A stretch of 64,000 nucleotides of DNA from contig NZ_CP107048.1 in the NCBI RefSeq assembly GCF_025736935.1, forward strand, positions 124,001 to 188,000, given 5' to 3'. Each line of letters starts with the position of its first letter. Positions within the stretch are counted from its first letter, which is position 1. The position numbers and the translations under genes were made by a program. This DNA is from Qipengyuania sp. SS22. Lineage in GTDB: Bacteria > Pseudomonadota > Alphaproteobacteria > Sphingomonadales > Sphingomonadaceae. Shown one piece after another: positions 9,370 through 17,884 of the stretch. The notes beneath the pieces are model-generated. The model saw only the letters and a program-made list of their open reading frames with translations, had not been told where the DNA came from and ran no database searches.

Positions 9370-9417
9370 ACACCGGTTCTGGCGAACGCTGCCGCGAGGG
9401 ACATTCTCGAAAGGGAA

Positions 9418-9492
9418 TGGTGGGCGCGGCAAGGATTGAACTTGCGACCCCACCCGTGTGAAGGGTGTGCTCTACCACTGAGCTACGCGCCC
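9418..9492 (-). tRNA. tRNA-Val (CAC)
   Basis: A 75-nt tRNA including an encoded CCA end. The acceptor GGGCGCG pairs with CGCGCCC, the D arm is GCTC-AGTGGTA-GAGC, and the anticodon stem CACCC/GGGTG encloses TTCACAC, giving anticodon CAC. The T arm GCAAG-TTCAATC-CTTGC is complete. It sits between two unrelated convergent genes, and nothing around it suggests an integrated element. Confidence 0.95.
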
Positions 9493-9571
9493 GCCCGGTG
9501 GTGCGCGCGGGCTGGGCCGCGGCAGGGCAGGGGCGCGCCTTTACTGTGCGAATCGGCGCATGGCAAGCATC

Positions 9572-11452
9572 CTAGCCGAACAGCAGCGCAACCATCCGTG
9601 CGAGCCAGCCGTCGGACGCCTTGGCCTGCGACTGTCCCGCCTGGGGCGCAGGACAGGCGAGGCAATAGGCCTGCGCGCCCTTGGCACCCAACAGGCGGTC
9701 GGCATCGGCGGCGACTTGCGTCACCACGCTCGCCTGTCCGCGCGCCATGCGGGCAAAGACATCGCCGCCCGAACCGGTTTCCTCGCCATCGCCGATCAGC
9801 CATTGCCGCAGCAGCGTGTCGTAGGTCGACGGGTTGGCGCCGAGGTAGACGACATGCCAGTCGCTGCCGAGGTCGGCCTGTGCGGCGGTCCACGCCAGCG
9901 CCTCTTCCATGCCGCCATATTCGTCGACCAGCCGCAACTGGCGCGCGGTTCCGCCATCCCAGACGCGGCCCTGGCCTACCGCATCTGCCTGGTCGCGCGT
10001 CATGCCGCGCGCTTCGCCGACCCGGTCGAGGAAATCCTCATATCCGTTCTCGATAAAGGCCTGCAGGATCGCGTCGGTTTCGGGGGTGAAGCCGCCGATC
10101 AGATCGGGTTGGCCCGACAGCGGCGTGGTGCGCACGCCGTCGCTGGTGACCCCGGCTGCGGCTGCGGTTTCCTCGAAGGTCGGGATGACCGCGAAGATGC
10201 CGATCGAACCGGTGATCGTCTCGGGCTCGGCAAAGATGCGGTCGGCGGGGGTGGAGACCCAATAGCCGCCGCTCGCCGCGACATTGGCCATCGACACAGC
10301 GATCGGGATGTCCTGCGCCTTGTGCCGCAGCACCGCCTCGCGGATCAATTCACTCGCGAGCACCGAACCGCCGGGGGAATCGACCCTGACGACCAGCCCG
10401 GCAAGCTCGTCCTCGAGCGCTTCGTCGAGCAGCTCGGCGATCCGGTCGCCGCCGGCCACGCCGGGTCCGGCCTCACCATCGACGATTTCGCCCGCGACGG
10501 TGATCACACCGATCGGGCGGCCCGGAGTGGGCAGCGGATTGTCCTCCAGCCACACGGCCAGCCTTGTATGCGGATAGGCGTTCGCGCCATCGCCCCATTC
10601 GTCTTCGCCGACGAGTTCCACGACGCGCTGTTCGAAGTCGGCGCGGCTGCCGATCTTGTCGACCAGTCCCGCTTGCAGCGCGGCAGTGGCGAGGTCGCCC
10701 TGGGCGGCTTCGATCCAGGCGACCGGCTGGGTGGTGATGCGTTCGATATCCGCCGCCGGACGCGCTTTCTTGAGATTGGCGCGATATTCCTCCCACAATG
10801 TCTCGTAGAGCGCGCGGGCGTTTTCGCGGGCGGGATCGGACATGTCGGCGCGGCTATAGGGTTCGACTGCGCTCTTGTATTCGCCGACCTTGTAGACCCG
10901 CGCATTGACTTTCAGCCGGTCGAGCAGGCCGGCATAATAGAGCCGTTCGCCTCCCGGGCCGGCGACGACCGCGCCGCCCATCGGGTTGACCCACACCTCG
11001 CTGGCATGTGCGGCCAGCAGCATGCCGTCGTCGCTATAGGCGGTGGCATAGGCGAGCACGGGCTTTTCCGCCGCGCGGACCCGGTCGAGCGCTTCGCCGA
11101 TTTCCTGCAGATGGACCTGCCCGCCGCCCATGAAGCGGTCGAGATCGAGCACCACTGCCGAAATCCGTTCGTCTCCCGCCGCCTCGTCGAGCGCATGGAC
11201 GAGGTCGCGGGCCTGGTATTCGCCCATCGGGGTCTGGCCCGACAGCAGCGCCTCGAGCGGATCGATCCGCGTCCTTTCCTCGACCACTACGCCGTTGAGG
11301 TCGAGCAGCAGCGCCCCATCGCGCACCGCAGCGGGGCTGGGGCGCGCAGTCAGCACTGCGAACAGGGCGGAGAAGAACAACAGCATGAACAAAAGGACGA
11401 GCCCGTCCTTGATTCCGACCAAAAGGCGCCACACTTTTCCGGCGAACTGCAT
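9572..11452 (-). CDS. sppA: Signal peptide peptidase SppA, long (67 kDa) type
   Basis: A 626-residue S49-family serine protease with a Ser-Lys dyad, which degrades signal peptides left in the inner membrane. A single N-terminal membrane anchor (about residues 16-36) is followed by two tandem S49 domains. The general-base lysine is K193 in VGEYKSAVEPYSR. The nucleophile is S394 in VAASGGYW, with the upstream RVDSPGGSV block. Spacing of the two matches the E. coli type, where Lys and Ser lie in different domains. Length is as expected. It is transcribed away from pyrB, with about 100 bp between starts. The C-terminal 40 residues are Ala/Gln-rich and less conserved. Confidence 0.95.
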   Translation of the reverse strand: MQFAGKVWRLLVGIKDGLVLLFMLLFFSALFAVLTARPSPAAVRDGALLLDLNGVVVEERTRIDPLEALLSGQTPMGEYQARDLVHALDEAAGDERISAVVLDLDRFMGGGQVHLQEIGEALDRVRAAEKPVLAYATAYSDDGMLLAAHASEVWVNPMGGAVVAGPGGERLYYAGLLDRLKVNARVYKVGEYKSAVEPYSRADMSDPARENARALYETLWEEYRANLKKARPAADIERITTQPVAWIEAAQGDLATAALQAGLVDKIGSRADFEQRVVELVGEDEWGDGANAYPHTRLAVWLEDNPLPTPGRPIGVITVAGEIVDGEAGPGVAGGDRIAELLDEALEDELAGLVVRVDSPGGSVLASELIREAVLRHKAQDIPIAVSMANVAASGGYWVSTPADRIFAEPETITGSIGIFAVIPTFEETAAAAGVTSDGVRTTPLSGQPDLIGGFTPETDAILQAFIENGYEDFLDRVGEARGMTRDQADAVGQGRVWDGGTARQLRLVDEYGGMEEALAWTAAQADLGSDWHVVYLGANPSTYDTLLRQWLIGDGEETGSGGDVFARMARGQASVVTQVAADADRLLGAKGAQAYCLACPAPQAGQSQAKASDGWLARMVALLFG

Positions 11453-11554
11453 GCGTAAAATCTCCTGTTGCGGGAGAGTTAGGGGAGGGCGTGGCGCTTT
11501 GCCACCGGAAAGCGCTTGAGCACATGATACCCCTCGACTAAGGGCGTGGTCTCA

Positions 11555-12580
11555 ATGACATCGACGGAAACTTCGCCCCATGCGGCCCGCTATCCGGCGG
11601 GCGCGCTCGCTTTCCCGCACCGCGACCTGATCGGGATCGGCCAGCTGGAACGGCACGAAATCCTCTTCCTGCTTGACGAGGCGGAGCAATGGGTCGCGCT
11701 CAACCGCCAGCCGACCAAGCACGAGAACGTGCTGTCGGGTCTCACCGTCATCAACGCCTTCTTCGAAAACTCGACGCGGACGCTGCTGAGCTTCGAAATC
11801 GCGGGCAAGCGCCTTGGCGCCGATGTGGTCAATATGCACGCCGCGCAATCGAGCGTGAAGAAGGGCGAGACGCTGATCGATACCGCGATCACGCTCAACG
11901 CCATGCGCGCCGATGCGATCGTCATCCGCCATGGATCGAGCGGGGCCACGCAGCTGATTGCCAACAAGGTCGACTGCCCGGTGCTCAATGCGGGCGACGG
12001 GCAGCACGAACACCCGACGCAGGCCTTGCTCGATGCGCTCGCGCTGCGGCATGCCTTGCGCGACCGGGGCGAGACGGCGGATGATTTTACCGGCCTCAGG
12101 ATCGTCATCTGCGGCGATATCCTGCACAGCCGCGTGGCGCGCTCCAATCTGCTCTGCCTGCAGGCGCTCGGTGCTTCTGTGCGGCTTTGTGCGCCGCCTG
12201 CGTTGATGCCGGCGGGGATCGAGGCAATGGGGGCGGAAGTGTTCCACGATTTCGACGCGGCGCTCGACGGCGCGGATGTGGCGATGATGCTGCGCCTTCA
12301 GACCGAGCGGATGAGCGGCCAGTTTATCCCCTCGGCACGCGAATACCATTACCTCTACGGACTGACTGCAAAGCGGCTGGAGAAAGCGTCGAAGGACGCG
12401 CTGGTGATGCATCCCGGTCCGATGAACCGCGGGGTCGAAATCGATAGCGAAGTGGCGGATATGATCGACCGGTCGATCATCACCCGGCAGGTCGAGATGG
12501 GCGTCGCGATCCGCATGGCGGCGCTCGACGTGCTTACTCGCCGGGCCCGCAGGGTTGCCGGTTGGGGAGATGCAGCATGA
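11555..12580 (+). CDS. pyrB: Aspartate carbamoyltransferase catalytic subunit
   Basis: A 341-residue enzyme of pyrimidine synthesis that joins carbamoyl phosphate and aspartate to give carbamoyl aspartate. The carbamoyl-phosphate loop STRTLLSFE, the [10 protein letters not shown] block, HPTQALLDA and the C-terminal [10 protein letters not shown] are all intact. I choose the ATG at 11555, not the GTG at 11546, because AAGGG at 11540-11544 is correctly spaced only for the ATG. The stop overlaps the ATG of the next gene by 4 nt, so the two are translationally coupled. No regulatory subunit (PyrI) is present. The partner is instead a dihydroorotase-like protein, as in Pseudomonas-type ATCase complexes. 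Confidence 0.96.
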   Translation: MTSTETSPHAARYPAGALAFPHRDLIGIGQLERHEILFLLDEAEQWVALNRQPTKHENVLSGLTVINAFFENSTRTLLSFEIAGKRLGADVVNMHAAQSSVKKGETLIDTAITLNAMRADAIVIRHGSSGATQLIANKVDCPVLNAGDGQHEHPTQALLDALALRHALRDRGETADDFTGLRIVICGDILHSRVARSNLLCLQALGASVRLCAPPALMPAGIEAMGAEVFHDFDAALDGADVAMMLRLQTERMSGQFIPSAREYHYLYGLTAKRLEKASKDALVMHPGPMNRGVEIDSEVADMIDRSIITRQVEMGVAIRMAALDVLTRRARRVAGWGDAA

Positions 12581-13806
12581 AGCAGCAAACCCCCCTGACG
12601 ATTACCGGCGGCCGATTGGTGACGCCCGATGGCGTGCGCGAAGGCGCGCTGCGGCTGGTCGACGGCTGTATCGAAACCATTGGCGGCGAAGCGCAGGATG
12701 GTGATGACATCGTCGATGCCAGGGGCCGCCTGGTTGCCCCCGGGCTGGTCGATCTCGGCGTGTTCGCGATCGACAAGCCCGCCTTCCATTTCGGCGGGAT
12801 CACGCGCGCGGCGCTGATGCCCGACCAGTCGCCGCCGTTGGACCTGCCCAGCCGGGTTTCCTACATCGCCAAGAGCGGCAAGCCCGATTTCTGGGTCCAT
12901 CCGCTCGCCGCCGCGACCCGCGGGCTCGAAGGGCGCGAGATTGCCGAGCTGGGCCTGATGCGCGCCGCCGGTGCGCGCGGCGTTGCCACCGGACGCCAGT
13001 GGATTGCGGATTCGGGTGCGATGCTGCGGCTGCTGCAATATGCCGCCATGCTCGACCTCGTGGTGGTCGCTCACGCGGAGGATGCCGCATTGGTCGGCAG
13101 CGCGGTCGCCACGGCGGGCGAAATTGCGACGCGGCGCGGTCTGCCCAGCGCCCCCGCCGAAGCCGAAGCCATCGCGCTGACCCGCGATATCGCACTGGCC
13201 GAGATGGCGGGTGCGCGCATCCATTTCAGGCAGGTGACCACGCGGGCGGGGCTGGATATCGTCCGCCAAGCGAAAGCGCGCGGGCTACCCGTCACCTGCG
13301 GCGTCACTCCGGCGCATTTCATGCTCTCCGATCTGGCGACGGTCGATTTCCGCACCTTCGCCCGCCTGTCGCCGCCGCTGCGCAGCGAAGACGACCGCCA
13401 TGCGGTGCGCGAGGCCATCGTCGACGGGACGATCGACGTCATTGCCAGCGGGCACGATCCGCGCGGCCCGGAAGACAAGCGCCTGCCGTTCTCCGATGCC
13501 GAGCCGGGCATGGCAGGGGCCGAGACGCTGTTGGCGATGACGCTGTCGCTGGTCCGCGACGAGGTCATCGATATGCCGCAAGCCTTTGCGCTGGTGGCGA
13601 CGGCGCCGGCGCGCATCCTCGGAGTCGATGCCGGTGCGATCGCGGTGGGGCTCGAAGCCGATATCGCGATCGTCGATCCCGAACAGCCCTGGATAATCCA
13701 GAGCGCCAGGATGGAAGCCACCGCCGGCAATACACCGTTCGACGGCCAACCCACGCAGGGGCGCGTGAAGACACTGTTCAAGGGCGGGGTGCGGATCCAC
13801 CACTAG
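12577..13806 (+). CDS. Dihydroorotase-like protein without metal ligands (PyrC' type)
   Basis: A 409-residue amidohydrolase-fold protein whose order of motifs follows dihydroorotase. However, the metal-binding HxH after PGLVD is replaced: G61 and F63 stand where the two histidines should be. The region of the third histidine reads HFRQVTT, and the catalytic SDHAPH loop reads SGHDPRG, so the catalytic aspartate is also gone. One histidine, in VVVAHAED, remains. It therefore should not catalyse. It matches the non-catalytic PyrC' proteins that assemble with PyrB and are needed for a stable ATCase dodecamer. The ATG at 12577 overlaps the pyrB stop (ATGA) behind GGGGAGA. An active dihydroorotase must be encoded elsewhere. 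Confidence 0.88.
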   Translation: MKQQTPLTITGGRLVTPDGVREGALRLVDGCIETIGGEAQDGDDIVDARGRLVAPGLVDLGVFAIDKPAFHFGGITRAALMPDQSPPLDLPSRVSYIAKSGKPDFWVHPLAAATRGLEGREIAELGLMRAAGARGVATGRQWIADSGAMLRLLQYAAMLDLVVVAHAEDAALVGSAVATAGEIATRRGLPSAPAEAEAIALTRDIALAEMAGARIHFRQVTTRAGLDIVRQAKARGLPVTCGVTPAHFMLSDLATVDFRTFARLSPPLRSEDDRHAVREAIVDGTIDVIASGHDPRGPEDKRLPFSDAEPGMAGAETLLAMTLSLVRDEVIDMPQAFALVATAPARILGVDAGAIAVGLEADIAIVDPEQPWIIQSARMEATAGNTPFDGQPTQGRVKTLFKGGVRIHH

Positions 13807-13818
13807 GCGCACGAAAAA

Positions 13819-13844
13819 CCCCGCCCGGATTGCTCCGGACGGGG
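13819..13844. terminator. Bidirectional terminator between convergent genes
   Basis: Stem CCCCGCCCGG / CCGGACGGGG with one mismatch and a 6-nt loop. It is preceded by AAAAA on the plus strand, which gives a T run for the gene arriving on the minus strand. Confidence 0.7.
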
Positions 13845-13873
13845 TCGCTCGGTGGTCTGGTTTGGTGGGCTGC

Positions 13874-15184
13874 CTAGCGTGCGGCGACCCGCATGTCACT
13901 GGCAACGACGTCGATCGCGCCGGGCAGCGGACGGCTCGAGGCATAGGCGATGCAGCCGCCGCCCTTGCCCTTGACCGTGCGGCACATCGAATCGGCCGAT
14001 GCCTTGGCGAAACCGGCAGCCGCGACGCGGTAGTAGATCTTGCCGTTGACGCGCGCCTTGGTGATCACGCGTTCGGCATCGCCGAGTTCGGGATAGCGCT
14101 TCTGGAACTGCTTCCAGGCTTCATTGGCATCCGACATCGAGAAGAACGAGCCGAGCTGGACGTTGTAGTCGCCGCTGCGGGCAGTGCTGGTGGGCGCTGC
14201 GGCACCTGCGACACGCGGGGCAACGGCTTTGCGCGACTGGACCGGCATCTGCTGGACCACTTCGCGCGAGACATAGCGGACACCGCCGATGCTGGGAGCG
14301 AGGCCGGCATCGGCCAGCGCCGCGTCGGCACGGTCGTCGATGGACGGTGCGGCGCCTACTGCGGGCAGTTCCTCGGCAAAGGCGAAATCGCCCTGCGGCT
14401 CGGCAACTGGCTCGAGCTCGCCCACTTCCTGTGCGGCCAGCATATTGACGCTGGGATGATTGGCGAGGGCGAGCATCTGCGGCTGTCCGGGATCGACCCG
14501 CGGCTGGACGCCGAGCAGATTGGCAACGCGGGTGGTAAAGGCTTCGGGGCGGACAACCGCCGCCCACTGGGCCATGCGATCGCCGACTTCGCCCGCGGGC
14601 ACATCTTCTGCGGCCATGACACGCGCAGAGCGCCAATTCCCTTGCAGCGCATAGGCATAGGCGAGGTTCTGGCGAACCTTCGGCGTGTTCTGGCCCGAAC
14701 GCAGTGCATTGCTCAGTACATGGACGCCATGGTCGGGACGACCGGCCAAGGCGATGGCGAGGCCGAAATCGGCCGGGTCGAGCGTGGTTTCGAATTGATC
14801 GAGCGTTGCCAGCGCGCCGACCTGATCACCAATGGCGATCTGCGCCAGCGTATAGCTGATGATGGTGCGCGGAGCAGTGTCGCCCAGCTCTACAGCCTCG
14901 GCGAAAGTCGTCGCGGCCGATGCGAAGCGCCCGTCTTCAAGATAGGCATTGCCCAGCAGCGTGCGTGAATAGGCATCGCGCGGACTGGCCAGTACGGCCG
15001 CTTCGGCGTGCTGTACGGCCTTCGAGGTGCGGCCCTTGCTCAGCGCCTGTTCGGCATGCGCAGCCGAATAGGAATGGCTTGGTGCAGCCTTGCCGGTGCA
15101 CGCCGTAAGCGCGGTCGTCGCCAGCGCCGTGGTGACGGCGAGCTGGACGAACCGCTTGCTCCTGGCTTTCGTCTCGGTGCTCAT
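13874..15184 (-). CDS. TPR- and SPOR-domain lipoprotein
   Basis: A 436-residue envelope protein. The N-terminus has a lipoprotein signal with lipobox LTAC (Cys29). Residues about 40-200 read as TPR-like helical repeats (AEQALSKGRTSKAVQHAEAA, then LLGNAYLEDGRFASAATTF). A low-complexity linker follows. The last 80 residues fit a SPOR domain, starting YNVQLGSFFSMSDANEAW and ending with a Cys pair region (MCRTVKGKGGGC). SPOR domains bind peptidoglycan stripped of stem peptides at division sites. The gene is third in a minus-strand series after parA-like and RHH genes, with 39 bp to the RHH stop. A second SPOR protein is encoded divergently at 16703. This points to a septum-linked envelope function, by inference. 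Confidence 0.82.
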   Translation of the reverse strand: MSTETKARSKRFVQLAVTTALATTALTACTGKAAPSHSYSAAHAEQALSKGRTSKAVQHAEAAVLASPRDAYSRTLLGNAYLEDGRFASAATTFAEAVELGDTAPRTIISYTLAQIAIGDQVGALATLDQFETTLDPADFGLAIALAGRPDHGVHVLSNALRSGQNTPKVRQNLAYAYALQGNWRSARVMAAEDVPAGEVGDRMAQWAAVVRPEAFTTRVANLLGVQPRVDPGQPQMLALANHPSVNMLAAQEVGELEPVAEPQGDFAFAEELPAVGAAPSIDDRADAALADAGLAPSIGGVRYVSREVVQQMPVQSRKAVAPRVAGAAAPTSTARSGDYNVQLGSFFSMSDANEAWKQFQKRYPELGDAERVITKARVNGKIYYRVAAAGFAKASADSMCRTVKGKGGGCIAYASSRPLPGAIDVVASDMRVAAR

Positions 15185-15223
15185 AATTACCCCCTTGAAG
15201 GCGATCCCACGTCGTTAAAGTTC

Positions 15224-15733
15224 TTATTCGCCGCGCTGGACCTGGGCAGCGAGGCTTGCGATTTCGGGCATTTCGGCAAGCAACGCGTCGAGCGCGTCGG
15301 TCACCAATTGCTGCGCGCTGCGACCGCGGACGGTGCAGGCAAGGCGCAGCATGAGATGGCGTTCCTGGTCGAGCCGCAGCGTGAAGGCGGCGCGCTTGCC
15401 CTGTGCGGCGGCGGCCTTGCGTACCATCGGCCGAGGCTGGGCGGGGCGTTCGAGTTGCGCCTGGATCTTGGTCAGCGATTCGCGCACCTGATTGGGTGCG
15501 CCCGCTTCATTCGCGGCCCGCGATGTGATCGCGACCACCTTTTCCTCGGCCGGATTGGCCGGGGCCTGCTCGCTCTCGCCCATGTCGTTCCAGCCGAGAT
15601 CCTCGAGGCTGGCGGCGGCTTCCTTGCCGTCGACCGGACCGAGAATTCCCGATTGGGGACGCATGGCAGGCTTCGCGCCGCCCTTGCGTGCCAGCAGGGT
15701 CGAGGAAAGAGAGGCGAAATTGGCGTCAGACAT
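15224..15733 (-). CDS. Ribbon-helix-helix-like partner of ParA-family ATPase
   Basis: A 169-residue protein. The N-terminus (SLSSTLLARKGGAKPAMRPQ) is basic and resembles the short Lys/Arg peptides by which ParB-type partners stimulate ParA ATPases. A disordered acidic middle follows. Residues about 115-160 (AAFTLRLDQERHLMLRLAC, then GRSAQQLVTDALDALL) have the beta-strand plus two helices of a ribbon-helix-helix DNA-binding fold. The start is the ATG at 15733 behind GGAG. It follows the ParA gene by 22 bp. A role as the ParA adaptor is inferred from order and motif, by analogy with VirC1/VirC2. I cannot name a family. Confidence 0.65.
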   Translation of the reverse strand: MSDANFASLSSTLLARKGGAKPAMRPQSGILGPVDGKEAAASLEDLGWNDMGESEQAPANPAEEKVVAITSRAANEAGAPNQVRESLTKIQAQLERPAQPRPMVRKAAAAQGKRAAFTLRLDQERHLMLRLACTVRGRSAQQLVTDALDALLAEMPEIASLAAQVQRGE

Positions 15734-15755
15734 CCGGGAGTCTCCGCCCTTTCTG

Positions 15756-16472
15756 TTACTGGGCCACGCGGCGGCCGAAGCCACCGGCAGGACGATGGAC
15801 GCCGGGCATCGCGGATTGCGAATTGGGCGCGGCGAAGACTGTGCGGCGGAAGTTCTTTTCCAGCCGGTCGGCGATATATTTCCACAGCGCGGTGACCTCG
15901 GCAGCCGAACGGCTTTCGGGGTCGACCTCCATCACCGTGCGGCCATCGATCATCGAGGCAGCGAAATCGGTGCGGTGGTGCAGGGTGATCGGCGCGACCG
16001 TGCCGTGCTGCGACAGCGCGACGGCGGCTTCCGAAGTGATCTTGGCCTTGGGCGTCGCGGCATTGACCACGAACACCAGCGGCTTGCCGGCGCGTTCGCA
16101 CAGATCGACCGTAGCGCCCACGGCGCGCAAATCGTGCGGGCTCGGACGGGTCGGGACGACGATAAGTTCGGCGACCGAGATGACCGATTGGATGGCCATG
16201 GTGATGGCCGGCGGGGTGTCGATCACCGCCAGCTTGAAACCTTGCTGGCGCAGAATGGCCAGGTCGGTTGCCAAACGGGCGACGGTGGTCTGGGCGAATG
16301 CGGGATATTCATCCTCGCGCTCGTTCCACCAATCGGCCAGCGACCCCTGCGGATCGATATCGATCAGGACGACGGGACCGGCGCCGGCGCGCTGGGCCTG
16401 AACGGCCATATGTCCCGAGAGCGTGGTCTTGCCCGATCCGCCCTTCTGCGATGCCAATGCCAGTACACGCAA
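15756..16472 (-). CDS. ParA/MinD-family ATPase
   Basis: A 238-residue orphan ParA-type ATPase. The deviant Walker A is SQKGGSGKTT, switch I is LIDIDPQGS, and Walker B is VIDTPP. It lacks the N-terminal HTH of plasmid ParA. The start is taken as TTG at 16472, behind AGGGGGA. The frame stays open 282 bp further but that stretch shows no domain. No parB homologue or parS-like sequence accompanies it, so this is not the chromosomal parAB locus. The next genes are an RHH-like protein and a SPOR lipoprotein. Such orphan ParAs position cargo such as chemoreceptor clusters or carboxysomes. Here the cargo may be envelope or division-related. Confidence 0.88.
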   Translation of the reverse strand: MRVLALASQKGGSGKTTLSGHMAVQAQRAGAGPVVLIDIDPQGSLADWWNEREDEYPAFAQTTVARLATDLAILRQQGFKLAVIDTPPAITMAIQSVISVAELIVVPTRPSPHDLRAVGATVDLCERAGKPLVFVVNAATPKAKITSEAAVALSQHGTVAPITLHHRTDFAASMIDGRTVMEVDPESRSAAEVTALWKYIADRLEKNFRRTVFAAPNSQSAMPGVHRPAGGFGRRVAQ

Positions 16473-16702
16473 GACTTGGTCCCCCTGGTTTGCGCCAGTA
16501 TTCAATTCACTCGTGCTGCTTTGCTTTGCAGCGTTCTTGTCATGGAAATCGCAGACTACCCCTAATTTTGGGTTAACCGGATGCCACTTTGGTCGGGCTC
16601 GGGAACAGCAAAATGCCTCGCAACACTTTGCTAACGAGTGATTTACTATAGGATGCCGCTGATCCGACGCGTTCCCGCGCGTCGTCGCATGGGAAGGGTA
16701 CG

Positions 16703-17815
16703 ATGCTACGAGTGGCGAAAGCAGCATGGCTGGCCGGCGTAATGGCCGCGGCAACCATGGTTTCGGTTCCGGCGCAGGCCGACGTCAAAGCCGGTGTCGA
16801 TGCCTGGACGCGGGGTGATTTCGCCACTGCAGTGCGCGAATGGGCAGGCCCCGCCGCGCAAGGCGATCCCGATGCACAGTTCAACATGGCGCAGGCCTAT
16901 CGGCTGGGCCGCGGGCTCGACGCCGACACGCAGCAGGCCGAGGCGCTCTATGCGCTGGCCGCGGCGCAGGGGCACGTGAAGGCGGCGGACAATTACGGCT
17001 TGTTGCTGTTCCAGCGCGGTGCGCGCGAGGAAGCCCTGCCCTATGTTTCAGCCGCTGCCTCGCGCGGCGATCCGCGCGCGCAATATCTGCTCGGCATCGC
17101 GCATTTCAACGGCGACCTCGTCGCGAAGGACTGGCGCCGCGCCTATGCGCTGCTGACGCTGGCCAATTCGGCGGGCTTGCCGCAGGCACGCGGCGCGCTG
17201 GCGCAGATGGACGAATATATCTCGCTCGAGGACCGACAGGCTGCACAGCCGCTCGCCGCATCGCTCAAGGCCGAGGCCGAAGCGGCGCGCGCGCGTGAAC
17301 TGGCCGCGGTCGATCTTGCACTGGGCACCGATGCGCCGACCGGACCAGTTGTAACCGCCCCGGCTGCTGCACCGACGACGCGTCCCGCGGGCACCCCGCG
17401 CGTCGCGGGCAGTACTGCCGCACCGGCGACCGCGGGGGCGGATTACACGCTCCCCGCCTCGCGCCCGACGGTTGTCGCGCGGCAGGAAGAGGAAGCGCTC
17501 TCTCGCGAAGCCGTGGTCGTGGCTTCGCGCCCGGTTCCCTCAACTCCCGCACCGGCCCCTGCCGCAGTTACGCGCGTCGCGCCCGCCACGGGTCCGTGGA
17601 AGGTCCAGCTCGGCGCGTTCGGCGTACCGGGCAATGCCGAACGGCTGTGGAGCCAGTTGGCCGGGCGAAGCGAAATTGCCGGGCGTACCCGTCTGCTCGA
17701 AAAATCGGGGCGGCTGACCAAGCTGCTGGCGGGCGGTTATGCCACCCGAGATCAGGCGGCGACGGCCTGCGCTTCGCTCAAGCGCAGCGGGCAGGGCTGT
17801 CTCGTTACCCGCTAG
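16703..17815 (+). CDS. Sel1-repeat and SPOR-domain secreted protein
   Basis: A 370-residue exported protein. Residues 1-27 are a signal peptide ending in PAQAD. Sel1/TPR-like repeats follow (about 28-190: AQFNMAQAYRLGRGL, VKAADNYGLLLFQRG, RAQYLLGIAHFNG). A long Ala/Pro/Thr-rich linker leads to a C-terminal SPOR domain beginning WKVQLGAFGVPGNAERLW. The ATG is behind GGGAAGGG. It is divergent from the parA-like gene, with a 230-bp shared upstream region. Domain order mirrors the TPR-SPOR lipoprotein at 13874, suggesting both bind the same septal peptidoglycan. Function beyond this is unknown. Confidence 0.82.
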   Translation: MLRVAKAAWLAGVMAAATMVSVPAQADVKAGVDAWTRGDFATAVREWAGPAAQGDPDAQFNMAQAYRLGRGLDADTQQAEALYALAAAQGHVKAADNYGLLLFQRGAREEALPYVSAAASRGDPRAQYLLGIAHFNGDLVAKDWRRAYALLTLANSAGLPQARGALAQMDEYISLEDRQAAQPLAASLKAEAEAARARELAAVDLALGTDAPTGPVVTAPAAAPTTRPAGTPRVAGSTAAPATAGADYTLPASRPTVVARQEEEALSREAVVVASRPVPSTPAPAPAAVTRVAPATGPWKVQLGAFGVPGNAERLWSQLAGRSEIAGRTRLLEKSGRLTKLLAGGYATRDQAATACASLKRSGQGCLVTR

Positions 17816-17884
17816 GGCACATATTGCTCACGGTTTGCGCTTCTTCCTGTCGAGGCTAAGGCCCGCAGGCGAAGGGGGCCATAA

